Below, in pieces: positions 6,289 to 11,996 of a DNA stretch of 14,129 nucleotides. The notes beneath the pieces are model-generated. The model searched no databases. It worked only from the letters and a program-made list of their open reading frames with translations, and was not told the origin of the DNA. The DNA is taken from NCBI GenBank assembly GCA_910587205.1, contig CAJULZ010000075.1:1-14129 (forward strand), given 5' to 3'. The stretch is from an uncultured Oscillospiraceae bacterium. Lineage in GTDB: Bacteria > Bacillota > Clostridia > Oscillospirales > Oscillospiraceae. Within the stretch, counting starts at the first letter, position 1. Each line of letters opens with the position of its first letter. The position numbers and the translations under genes are program-made.

Positions 6289-8122
6289 TTGGACTATCTG
6301 CAAGAAAACCGCGCTGCGGTTCTGGCCGGTGTGGGCGGCCTACTTCGTCATCTGGCTGATTATCCTGCCCCTCAACGGGCTGATGCTGATCTCCGTCCAG
6401 GCGTCGTCCACCATCCGGGATATTGGGTACATGGAGGGCTTCGCCTGCCGGACGGTGCCCGGAACCGTTGGGCTGTCGCTGACCTTGGCGGTGGCGTTCG
6501 GCCTGCTGTCCGCCATGGCGGCGTTCAGCCACCTGTACAATTCCCGCCCCGCCAACTTCTTCGGTGCCCTGCCCGTCCGGCGGGAGGGGCTGTTCCTCAC
6601 CCACTACCTGACGGGGCTGGCGTTCCTCGTCGTGCCCAACCTGGCCATCGCCCTGCTGGTGCTGGTCATCGAGGCCATCGGCGGCTGGGTGAGTATCCAG
6701 GGCCTGCTGTTCTGGCTGGCGGTGACCTGCGGGGAGGGCTTCCTGTTCTACTCCATGGCGGTGTTCTGCGCCATGTTCACCGGGCACCTGCTGGCCCTGC
6801 CGGTGTTCTATGGGGTGCTCAACGTGCTGGCCGCGGGGCTGTGCACCCTGTTCACCGCCATCTGCCGCGCGTTCTACTACGGCTACAGCGGCAGCGGCGG
6901 CCTGATCTACCGGGCTGCCCAGGCGTTCACCCCGGTGTGGCGGCTGAACGCCTCGGTGTACAGCACCTACCGCAGCGCCGAGGGCAGCGGCGTGCCCTCC
7001 ATGGCCCCGGTGGGGGAGGTTATTACGGAGCCTTCGTTCACCTTCCAGGGCCTGAACCTGGTGGGGATGTACGCGGGGGCGGCGGCGGTGCTGGTGCTGG
7101 CGTCGTTTTTCCTCTACCGCGCCCGGCGGCTGGAGAGCGCCGGGGACGTGGTGTCCGTCAAACCCATGAAGCCCGTGTTCAAGTACGGCGTGGCGCTGTG
7201 CTCCGGGCTGGCCTTCGGCATGGCCACCACCGTGTTCCTGAATACCGGCGAAATCGGCCTGATGGTGGGCATTGTGGTGTGGGGCGTGGCGGGCTACTTC
7301 GTGGCCCAGATGCTGCTGGACAAATCCTTCCGGGTGTTCAAGAAGTGGAAGGGCGCGGTGGCGGTGGCGGGGGTGTTCGTGGCGCTGTTCTGCGTGGTGG
7401 GCTTCGACCTCACCGGGTATGAAACCCGCGTCCCCAACCCCGATGACGTGGACTCGGTGTACTTCAGCGGGATGGACCCCGCCGGCCTGGGGGACAGCGG
7501 CGACTACGTGTCCACCATTACCACCGACCAGGGGCAGATCAAGCTGCTGATGGACCTGCATCAGGCGGCCATCGGCCAGCGGGGGATGTGGCGGCCCAAC
7601 GGCGGCTACGACACCAACGGCCTGCGGTACAGCGCCAACCTGAGCCTGGAATACTACCTCAAGGACGGCTCCACCCTGTCCCGGAGTTACACCATATGGC
7701 TGGACCCGGAAGAAGTGGACCAGGAGGGCTCCGCGGCTTGGCTGGTGCAGCAGCTCTACAACGACCGGGATCTGTACTGGGAGGTCTACGGCTTCGACAA
7801 CATGGACCACTTCCTGGACGAGGAGGGCTGGTGGATGGAGCAGGCCCGGTATGACTACTACCGCTACAACGATGAGGGGCCGGGTGTGCAGCAGTACTAC
7901 TACGGCAAGAACGCCCAGGCGCTGTACGAGGCGGTGAAGGAGGACTTCCTGGCCGGACGCATCGGCGTGCGCCGGGTGGACGGCGGCTGGGACCGGAACT
8001 ACGAGCGGGAGATCTACTTCTCGGCGGTAGGCAGCGAGGGGCAGGGCACCAGCCTGCGCATCTTTGTGCAGGACACGGCGTCCAGCACGCTGGCGGCGCT
8101 GGAAACGCTGGAGCAGGGATAG
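6263..8122 (+). CDS. ABC-2 type permease with large C-terminal extracytoplasmic domain
   Basis: A 619-residue membrane partner of the preceding ATPase. ATG 6263 is chosen because GGAGGT (6250-6255) lies seven bases before it; longer readings enter the ATPase coding sequence with no ribosome site. I see about nine hydrophobic segments: near 19-45, 67-92, 115-140, 146-172, 175-200, 265-285, 305-326, 329-352 and 363-384. SRPANFFGALPVRREGLF (94-111) is the cytoplasmic coupling region seen in this permease class. Residues 385-619 are soluble, acidic and very rich in Tyr and Trp, and probably lie outside the membrane. The architecture resembles permeases of YtrA-controlled transporters; I tentatively associate the C-terminal half with DUF6449 but cannot confirm this. 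It is the last gene of the operon. Confidence 0.88.
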   Translation: MRSGTSFFNWTICKKTALRFWPVWAAYFVIWLIILPLNGLMLISVQASSTIRDIGYMEGFACRTVPGTVGLSLTLAVAFGLLSAMAAFSHLYNSRPANFFGALPVRREGLFLTHYLTGLAFLVVPNLAIALLVLVIEAIGGWVSIQGLLFWLAVTCGEGFLFYSMAVFCAMFTGHLLALPVFYGVLNVLAAGLCTLFTAICRAFYYGYSGSGGLIYRAAQAFTPVWRLNASVYSTYRSAEGSGVPSMAPVGEVITEPSFTFQGLNLVGMYAGAAAVLVLASFFLYRARRLESAGDVVSVKPMKPVFKYGVALCSGLAFGMATTVFLNTGEIGLMVGIVVWGVAGYFVAQMLLDKSFRVFKKWKGAVAVAGVFVALFCVVGFDLTGYETRVPNPDDVDSVYFSGMDPAGLGDSGDYVSTITTDQGQIKLLMDLHQAAIGQRGMWRPNGGYDTNGLRYSANLSLEYYLKDGSTLSRSYTIWLDPEEVDQEGSAAWLVQQLYNDRDLYWEVYGFDNMDHFLDEEGWWMEQARYDYYRYNDEGPGVQQYYYGKNAQALYEAVKEDFLAGRIGVRRVDGGWDRNYEREIYFSAVGSEGQGTSLRIFVQDTASSTLAALETLEQG

Positions 8123-8124
8123 GC

Positions 8125-8148
8125 GGGGCTGCTTTCGCGGAAAGCCCC
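8125..8148 (+). terminator. Possible terminator or processing hairpin after the ABC permease
   Basis: GCTTTC (8131-8136) pairs with GAAAGC (8140-8145) around a GCG loop, extended by GGG/CCC with a 2-base bulge. It starts three bases after the permease stop. Only CTT follows, not a U-run, so intrinsic termination would be inefficient. The hairpin abuts the next promoter. Confidence 0.5.
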
Positions 8149-8177
8149 TTGCCATCCTTCTATGGTTGTGTTACAAT
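8149..8177 (+). promoter_or_regulatory. Sigma-A promoter of the 48-codon gene
   Basis: TTGCCA (8149-8154), a 17-base spacer and TACAAT (8172-8177), each one base from consensus. Expected start near 8184. The promoter is spanned by the inverted repeat at 8156-8189. Confidence 0.82.
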
Positions 8178-8189
8178 TATCATAGAAGG
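8156..8189. promoter_or_regulatory. Perfect 9-bp inverted repeat across the small-gene promoter, candidate operator
   Basis: CCTTCTATG (8156-8164) and CATAGAAGG (8181-8189) are exact complements separated by 16 bases. The left arm lies just after the -35, and the right arm covers the predicted start site. A smaller repeat TTGT/ACAA (8166-8169, 8173-8176) is nested inside. The placement suits a repressor that occludes polymerase. The cognate protein is not evident in the window. The sequence does not match the gntR operator at 4977-5003. Confidence 0.65.
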
Positions 8190-8200
8190 GGGTGCTTTCA

Positions 8201-8347
8201 ATGGGCATGACAGATAAGCAGTTCCAAAGCTGGGTACGCTTCCTGCTGGGCGATCTCAGGGATATGGACAAGGAGACCGACCCGGAAAAGAAAGCGGCCA
8301 AGCTGGCGGAGATCATGGAAAACCTGCAAAAGACATTGGAAGACTAA
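8201..8347 (+). CDS. Small 48-residue helical protein, function unknown
   Basis: An uncharacterised, very small charged protein, starting MGMTDKQFQSWVRFLLG and ending ENLQKTLED. The first half is an amphipathic helix with aromatics; the second is a Lys/Glu-rich helix (KKAAKLAEIMENL). There is no Cys and no membrane segment. The ATG at 8201 has an AGAAGGGGGTG ribosome site with eight bases of spacing; the in-frame ATG at 8207 is poorly placed. It is a complete single-gene unit: promoter with palindrome, ribosome site, frame and a strong terminator four bases after the stop. That packaging argues for a real gene. The opening resembles short MTDKQF-type hypothetical proteins I recall from Firmicutes and their phages, but this is only an impression. 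Confidence 0.75.
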   Translation: MGMTDKQFQSWVRFLLGDLRDMDKETDPEKKAAKLAEIMENLQKTLED

Positions 8348-8350
8348 TTA

Positions 8351-8381
8351 GGCGCCGGGGTTGCCCCCGGCGCCTTTTTTT
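8351..8381 (+). terminator. Rho-independent terminator of the small gene
   Basis: A perfect 10-bp GC stem, GGCGCCGGGG (8351-8360) with CCCCGGCGCC (8365-8374), loop TTGC, then seven T (8375-8381). It is a textbook intrinsic terminator. Its loop and 3' arm contain the -35 box of the next promoter. Confidence 0.97.
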
Positions 8382-8389
8382 GCTATAAT
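8361..8389 (+). promoter_or_regulatory. Promoter of the second HD-domain gene, embedded in the terminator
   Basis: TTGCCC (8361-8366), a 17-base spacer and TATAAT (8384-8389) preceded by an extended -10 TGC. The -35 box is formed by the terminator loop and its 3' arm, so termination and initiation elements physically overlap. The leader to the start codon is about 57 nt. Confidence 0.8.
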
Positions 8390-8452
8390 GGATCAAAAGC
8401 TGTCCCCGTCCGGCGAGCGAGACAGACATCATCGTGTTAGGAGGCCGTGCCA

Positions 8453-9034
8453 ATGCCAGGGAAAGAGGAATTCATCGAAATCTACCAGGAGCATATCCAC
8501 CGGGAGGGCTCCGCCGAGCTGCTGGACTATTTGCAGAATAAAAGCGATTTCTTCACCGCACCCGCCTCCGCCCGGTTCCACGGGGCCTATGCCGGGGGGC
8601 TGTGCGACCACAGCGTGAACGTGTTCCGCTGCCTGGAGGCATACCTGGGCCGGGAGCGGGTGAAGGAGTTATACGGGCTGGACTACCCTATGGAATCGGT
8701 GGCCGTTGCCGCGCTGCTCCACGACGTTTGCAAGGTCGGCCTGTACAAGCCGGGGTTCCGAAACGTGAAGGACGACGCCACCGGCAAGTGGGAAAAAGTG
8801 CCCACCTTCAACTATGACGACAAGCTGCCCTACGGCCACGGAGAGAAGTCGGTGTATATCATCTCCGGGTTCATGCGTCTTACCCGGGAGGAAGCCATGG
8901 CCATCCGCTGGCACATGGGGTTCTCCGGCCCGGAAGACAACCGCATGGTGGGCCAGGCCCTCCAACAGTACCCCCTCGCTTTCGCCCTGGCCACGGCGGA
9001 CATGGAGGCGTCGTATTTCTTGGAAGGGAAATAA
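8453..9034 (+). CDS. HD-domain hydrolase, YhaM-like HD core, substrate unknown
   Basis: A 193-residue soluble HD-superfamily protein. Probable metal ligands: H53 (GGLCDHSVNVFR), H90-D91 (ALLHDVCKVGLY), H129 (YGHGEKS), H154 (IRWHMGF) and D183 (ATADMEAS). The layout H..HD..GHGE..H..D resembles the HD part of YhaM-type 3'-5' exoribonucleases and related hydrolases, but the N-terminal OB domain of YhaM is absent. An alternative GTG at 8447 is only two bases from TAGGAGG (8438-8444); ATG 8453 has the proper eight-base spacing. It is monocistronic, with its own promoter and a strong hairpin seven bases after the stop. It is unrelated in order and length to the HD gene at 4313-4810, so the two are not a recent duplication. 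Confidence 0.85.
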   Translation: MPGKEEFIEIYQEHIHREGSAELLDYLQNKSDFFTAPASARFHGAYAGGLCDHSVNVFRCLEAYLGRERVKELYGLDYPMESVAVAALLHDVCKVGLYKPGFRNVKDDATGKWEKVPTFNYDDKLPYGHGEKSVYIISGFMRLTREEAMAIRWHMGFSGPEDNRMVGQALQQYPLAFALATADMEASYFLEGK

Positions 9035-9040
9035 CGGATA

Positions 9041-9073
9041 CAGCCCCCTCCCCGTAAGACGGGGAGGGGGCTG
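9041..9073. terminator. Perfect 15-bp hairpin after the second HD gene, terminator-like without U-run
   Basis: CAGCCCCCTCCCCGT (9041-9055) is the exact reverse complement of ACGGGGAGGGGGCTG (9059-9073), with loop AAG. It begins seven bases after the stop of the HD gene. CGCGGTT follows rather than Ts, so if it terminates transcription it does so by stem strength alone, or it protects the 3' end. It could also be a copy of a genome-wide palindromic repeat. Confidence 0.65.
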
Positions 9074-9123
9074 CGCGGTTCGCCCGGCGAGAGGAAACAA
9101 TTCAGGGCCCGACCAAAAGGAGG

Positions 9124-9160
9124 CCCCCATTGAAACCCGGCAGAGCGGTTCCAATGGGGG
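9124..9160. repeat. Inverted repeat in the intergenic gap
   Basis: CCCCCATTG (9124-9132) pairs with CAATGGGGG (9152-9160), continued after one mismatch by AACC (9134-9137) with GGTT (9147-9150). The loop is nine bases. There is no T-run on either side. Its role is unknown. Confidence 0.6.
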
Positions 9161-9215
9161 AGGGGCGGCGGCGGAATGGACGAGCTTTCACCGGCGGAGA
9201 AAAGAAAGCATGGAT

Positions 9216-9262
9216 AAAACGTGCCCCGGCGGGTTTGACGCAGAACGGAGCGGGCGTTTTTT
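9216..9262. terminator. Weak bidirectional terminator between convergent genes
   Basis: AAAAC-GT-GCCC (9216-9226) can pair with GGGC-GTTTT (9252-9260), leaving a 25-base loop. Six T follow on the plus strand (9257-9262), and AAAA becomes a T-run on the minus strand. It could end transcripts from both flanking genes. The long loop and bulge make this uncertain. Confidence 0.4.
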
Positions 9263-9343
9263 ATAGATTAGCGTGATATCCCGCGGTCGGCGGGCAGTGG
9301 GACAAAACCATTCGCAGCGCAATTGAACTGTGAGCGCGGGTTC

Positions 9344-9667
9344 TCAGAACACCAGGACCCGGAGTAGCAGCGCCGCAGTCAGCCCTACTACAGACAGCGT
9401 GGCGGCCAGCTCGCCCCGGATCAGGGCGTCCACGTGCTTCTGGCGCGGGCGGCGCACCAGCTCACGCTCCTGGTATTGCCCCAGGGCGCCCCCCAGCTCC
9501 TCCCCGGCCAGATTTTCCGCCTTCCAGGCAGCCAGGTCGATCACTTTGTTCTCTGCCGCAGCACAGAACCGGGTCTCCGGACGGCAGACGGGGCGGCAGT
9601 TCTGCCCCACGGCCTGTTCCAAAGTGCGGTTTTCCCAAGCGGTCTGCGCATAGTACACGTTTTTCAT
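9344..9667 (-). CDS. Small tail-anchored membrane protein, function unknown
   Basis: I do not recognise this 107-residue protein. It starts MKNVYYAQTAWENR and has three cysteines in a short stretch (C24, C28, C35; CRPVC then RFC) that could bind metal or form disulphides. A charged, probably helical middle (VIDLAAWKAENLAGEELGGAL, then RRPRQKH) leads to a hydrophobic C-terminus at about 87-107, ending LLLRVLVF. With no signal peptide and a terminal membrane segment, a cytoplasmic domain held by a C-terminal anchor is likely. The start has GGAGG eight bases upstream. It lies downstream of the M23 gene on the same strand, but a strong terminator and its own promoter separate them. Confidence 0.72.
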   Translation of the reverse strand: MKNVYYAQTAWENRTLEQAVGQNCRPVCRPETRFCAAAENKVIDLAAWKAENLAGEELGGALGQYQERELVRRPRQKHVDALIRGELAATLSVVGLTAALLLRVLVF

Positions 9668-9768
9668 TGCTTAAGCCTCCTTTTTCTGTATGGCCCCAGC
9701 ATAGCACGGTTTCGGTCCAATAAAGCGGCATGTTATCCCGGCTTCGGATGTCTGTTTCAGTTTTTTTG

Positions 9769-9797
9769 ATAATAATATATTCGTTCGAAGATGTCAA
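9769..9797 (-). promoter_or_regulatory. Sigma-A promoter of the 107-codon gene
   Basis: On the minus strand TTGACA (9792-9797), a 17-base spacer and TATTAT (9769-9774). Expected start near 9762, about 95 nt before the ATG at 9667. A closer but weaker extended -10 (TGC-TATGCT, near 9698-9706) without a good -35 also exists. The T-rich tail of the M23 terminator lies just upstream. Confidence 0.75.
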
Positions 9798-9821
9798 GAG
9801 GTTTTCAGAAATTTGTTCGAA
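9779..9821. repeat. Direct repeat ATTYGTTCGAA flanking the -35 box
   Basis: ATTCGTTCGAA (9779-9789) and ATTTGTTCGAA (9811-9821) differ at one base and start 32 bp apart, about three helical turns. One copy lies in the promoter spacer and the other upstream of the -35 box of the minus-strand gene. Each contains the palindrome TTCGAA. Same-face spacing suggests paired binding of a regulator. The regulator is unknown. Confidence 0.5.
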
Positions 9822-9830
9822 TTTTTTTAA

Positions 9831-9862
9831 AAAGAGCCGCCCCCGGTTTCCTGGGGGCGGCT
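9831..9862 (-). terminator. Rho-independent terminator of the M23 peptidase gene
   Basis: AGCCGCCCCC (9835-9844) and GGGGGCGGCT (9853-9862) form a perfect 10-bp stem with an 8-base loop. Read on the minus strand it is followed by CTTTTT (9829-9834). It begins 12 bases after the stop of the peptidase gene. Confidence 0.95.
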
Positions 9863-9873
9863 GATTACGTTTC

Positions 9874-11661
9874 TCAACTCAGATAGTTGCGGGGATTGAC
9901 GCTGGTACCGTTGACCCGCACCTCGAAATGGCAGTGGGGGCCGCTGGCGTTGCCGGTCATGCCGGCCTTGGCGATGATCTGGCCCTGGTACACCTTCTGG
10001 CCCACGCTCACCAGCACGGAGGAGTTGTGGGCGTAGTAGGTGACGGTGCCGTTGTCGTGCTTGATGGCGACCAGGTTGCCGTAGCTGCCGCTCCAGCCCG
10101 CCTTGATGACGGTACCGCCGTCGGCCGCCTTGATGCTGGTGCCCATGGGGCAGGCAATGTCCAGCCCCAGATGGAAGTCATAGCGGCCCCACAGGTTGCG
10201 CCCGCCGAAATTGGAGGTGATCCTGCCCCGCACCGGCCAGATATAGTAGCCGTTGGAGGCGGTGACAGGCCGCGGGGTGGTGCCGGTGTAGGAGTAGGTG
10301 GTGGTGGCCTCCTTCAAGGTCTCGGTGGCCAGGACCTCCCGCTCCACCTCCACGCCGTTGACGTAGGTGACGTGGGCGTTGACCAGCTCCAAACCATCCT
10401 CACCCTGCTCCTTCACCTTGGTGTCGCCCACATAGAGCTCGGCGGTCTCGATATACTCCACCGGGCTGGGGACGACGTCCTCATAGGTCTCATCGGTGAC
10501 GGCCTTGACGGACAGGAAGGGAACCGCCTCCTGGATAATCAGCTCCTGGCCCACCCACAGCTTATCTACGATGATGTCCGGGTTGAGCACAGACAGCTCA
10601 TAGGGCCACATATCCAGGGAGTAGGCGATGGCGTTGAAGGTGTCCCCCTTCTCCACCACGTAGACGGACTGCTCCACCCGCAGCTCGGACAGGGTCGTCC
10701 GGATGGCTTCCACGTCGAACTGGCTGTTGGCGGGAAGGGTCACGGGGTAGACCTGCACGTCCTCCACGAATTCGTAGCTGATGGAGTCCGCCTGGGGGAT
10801 ATAGGGCTGGGCGATCTCGTCCAGCATCCGGTACAGTTCATCCTTGTCGGGGGCGAAGCCCAGCTCCACCCCATCCACGGAGATGGCATAGGCCTCCATA
10901 TAGGCCCCCACCCCCTCGAACAAGGTGTCCTCAACCTCGGCGGTGTCGCTGAACGCCTCCGGCGTGGCATAGACAGGGGTGAAGGTGACCTTCGCGCCGT
11001 AGCTGAAGTCCTCCCCCAGCACATCAGAGGCACGGGATTCCACACCGCTCAGGATGGCCTTGCCCTCGTCCTCATTGGCCACCAGGGCCACTTCCTCGCC
11101 GTCGGCCTCCATGACGTAGGCCCGGGCGTAGGTGCCGTTAAAGGCCCACGCGCCGATGCCAACAGCCAGCACCGTCACGTACAGCAGCGGCGAAATGGGG
11201 TGCCGCGCCACCACGTTCCGGAGCTGCGCCGTAGCCCGCCCGGCCCGGTCCCAGCCCTCCGCCGTCAGCAGGGATACCTTTTCCCACGCCGCTTCCGCGG
11301 CGGCTAAGGCGGATTTCCCCGCCCGCCTGGCGGCTTCCCCGGCCTTGGCTGCGGCGGCCCTGCCGCCCTCCTGCGCCTTGGCGGCCAGGACCTTCCCGGC
11401 CCCCTCCATTTTTCCGGCGGCCGTCCTGCCGGCCTCCACCGGCCCGCGCTCCTTCCGGCGCCTGGCTTTGGGCTCGGGCCGGGCGGCGTCCTGAACTGCC
11501 TGGCCCTGGGCGGGCATGGTCTGTTCAATATACTGCTTCCATGAGCGGGGCTGGCCCGGGTTCCGGCCCTCCTGCGCCCCGCCTGGAATGACTTCTTTTG
11601 CGTCGTTCCTGCCGTCCTCGGCCGCCTTTTTCTCTCGGCGGCTGTCCTGGTTTGGCTTCAC
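9874..11661 (-). CDS. Membrane-anchored LysM-G5-M23 peptidoglycan endopeptidase
   Basis: A 595-residue cell-wall hydrolase. GTG 11661 is preferred over an upstream in-frame ATG (11715) because GGAGGG (11668-11673) lies six bases before it. Layout: a cytoplasmic N-terminus rich in Ala, Lys, Arg and Glu (1-157); a membrane segment (158-176, PLLYVTVLAVGIGAWAF); two related segments (about 181-231 and 257-308); LysM (333-378, YVVEKGDTFNAIAYSL); a G5-like domain (383-462); and the M23/LytM domain (472-595). The zinc and catalytic set is complete: H497 and D501 (HLGLD), H545 (YYAHN), H576 and H578 (HCH), so an active peptide cross-link hydrolase is expected. The promoter region has a WalR-type box. 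The exact biological role (growth, division or spore stage) is open. Confidence 0.93.
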   Translation of the reverse strand: MKPNQDSRREKKAAEDGRNDAKEVIPGGAQEGRNPGQPRSWKQYIEQTMPAQGQAVQDAARPEPKARRRKERGPVEAGRTAAGKMEGAGKVLAAKAQEGGRAAAAKAGEAARRAGKSALAAAEAAWEKVSLLTAEGWDRAGRATAQLRNVVARHPISPLLYVTVLAVGIGAWAFNGTYARAYVMEADGEEVALVANEDEGKAILSGVESRASDVLGEDFSYGAKVTFTPVYATPEAFSDTAEVEDTLFEGVGAYMEAYAISVDGVELGFAPDKDELYRMLDEIAQPYIPQADSISYEFVEDVQVYPVTLPANSQFDVEAIRTTLSELRVEQSVYVVEKGDTFNAIAYSLDMWPYELSVLNPDIIVDKLWVGQELIIQEAVPFLSVKAVTDETYEDVVPSPVEYIETAELYVGDTKVKEQGEDGLELVNAHVTYVNGVEVEREVLATETLKEATTTYSYTGTTPRPVTASNGYYIWPVRGRITSNFGGRNLWGRYDFHLGLDIACPMGTSIKAADGGTVIKAGWSGSYGNLVAIKHDNGTVTYYAHNSSVLVSVGQKVYQGQIIAKAGMTGNASGPHCHFEVRVNGTSVNPRNYLS

Positions 11662-11701
11662 GGTTGTCCCTCCTGTTTTTGGTCTGCGTCCCCATGGCTG
11701 G

Positions 11702-11720
11702 GGTTTTTGTAACAAAAACC
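11702..11720. promoter_or_regulatory. 19-bp palindrome in the M23 gene leader
   Basis: GGTTTTTGT (11702-11710), a central A and ACAAAAACC (11712-11720) form a perfect inverted repeat between the WalR box and the ribosome site. On the minus strand it includes TGTTAC (11709-11714), a third TGTWAH half-box 13 bases beyond the paired box. It may be an operator or a leader hairpin. Confidence 0.55.
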
Positions 11721-11727
11721 GAAAAGA

Positions 11728-11744
11728 GTTACAAAACGGTTACA
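11728..11744 (-). promoter_or_regulatory. WalR (YycF) box at the M23 peptidase promoter
   Basis: On the minus strand the site reads TGTAAC, five bases (CGTTT), TGTAAC. This is an exact fit to the WalR consensus TGTWAH-N5-TGTWAH known from Bacillus and Staphylococcus cell-wall hydrolase promoters. It lies six bases after the -10 box, over the expected start site, a position that in B. subtilis is associated with repression rather than activation. The downstream gene is a peptidoglycan hydrolase, the expected target class. Confidence 0.75.
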
Positions 11745-11749
11745 GCCCT

Positions 11750-11778
11750 ATCCTACACCCTTTTCCTCCATCCGTCAA
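11750..11778 (-). promoter_or_regulatory. Probable sigma-A promoter of the M23 peptidase gene
   Basis: On the minus strand TTGACG (11773-11778), a 17-base spacer and TAGGAT (11750-11755). The start would be near 11743, inside the WalR box. A weaker alternative downstream (TTGTAA then TACAAA, inside the palindrome) would put the WalR box at its -35, so the promoter assignment decides whether WalR would repress or activate. Confidence 0.6.
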
Positions 11779-11894
11779 GCCCTGTTTTTCCCCCGGCGCG
11801 CGTCCCATAGCGGTCCGGAGGCGCGTTCTCTGCTATATTTTGGGGGATTCAGGGGGATGCTGGCACATCCTCTGGGGTGTCTGACAAAAACGAC

Positions 11895-11913
11895 AAAAAG
11901 CGGCCCGCTTTTT
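11895..11913. terminator. Small symmetrical hairpin between divergent promoters
   Basis: AAAAAGCG (11895-11902) and CGCTTTTT (11906-11913) are perfect complements with a 3-base loop, giving T-runs on both strands. With only three G-C pairs, the stem would be a weak terminator. It lies between the M23 and thiT promoters, where it could insulate them or serve as a binding site. Confidence 0.4.
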
Positions 11914-11933
11914 CGGCGTTTTGCCCCAACCCC

Positions 11934-11962
11934 TTGACAGGGGTCCCCCTTTCTACTAAAAT
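11934..11962 (+). promoter_or_regulatory. Sigma-A promoter of the thiT operon
   Basis: TTGACA (11934-11939), a 17-base spacer and TAAAAT (11957-11962). The expected start near 11969 lies about 28 nt before the TPP aptamer. Confidence 0.88.
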
Positions 11963-11996
11963 AAAGGCACCGCAGTCCAGATGGACAAGATGGAAT

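Larger units (their letters stand above)
9035..9343. other. 309-bp gap between convergent genes, hairpin-rich, no coding sequence seen
   Basis: It separates the plus-strand HD gene from the minus-strand 107-codon gene. Contents: a perfect 15-bp hairpin (9041-9073), a 9+4 bp inverted repeat (9124-9160), a GCTTTC/GAAAGC pair (9184-9189 and 9204-9209), and a T-run after a long-loop stem (9216-9262). No frame in it has a ribosome site and a plausible protein. I looked for tmRNA, SRP RNA, RNase P and 6S signatures and found none. I found no convincing internal promoter. It could be an extended terminator region or an uncharacterised structured RNA. Confidence 0.5.

Noticed and set aside
7690..7697. 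Third CCATATGG copy as part of a repeat family
   Set aside because: It lies inside the permease coding sequence without hairpin flanks and is probably chance.
6236..8155. Long minus-strand open frame (639 codons) opposite the ABC permease
   Set aside because: The translation is His/Gln/Pro/Val-rich and low in complexity, has no ribosome site, and mirrors the permease codon pattern. High GC at third positions removes stop codons from the opposite strand.
9074..9262. tmRNA, 6S, SRP or RNase P RNA gene in the convergent gap
   Set aside because: None of the conserved core sequences of these RNAs is present, and only a 6-bp end-to-end pairing (CGCCCG/CGGGCG) was found.
9779..9821. SOS (LexA) box suggested by GAAC/GTTC words
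   Set aside because: The Firmicute LexA site needs GAAC-N4-GTTC in inverted orientation. Here the words are direct repeats of TTCGAA-type sequence without the second half at the right spacing.
9928..11307. Long plus-strand open frame (459 codons) opposite the M23 peptidase
   Set aside because: Composition is biased to Gly, His and Val with no domain. The minus-strand frame has LysM, G5 and M23 motifs, a ribosome site and a terminator.
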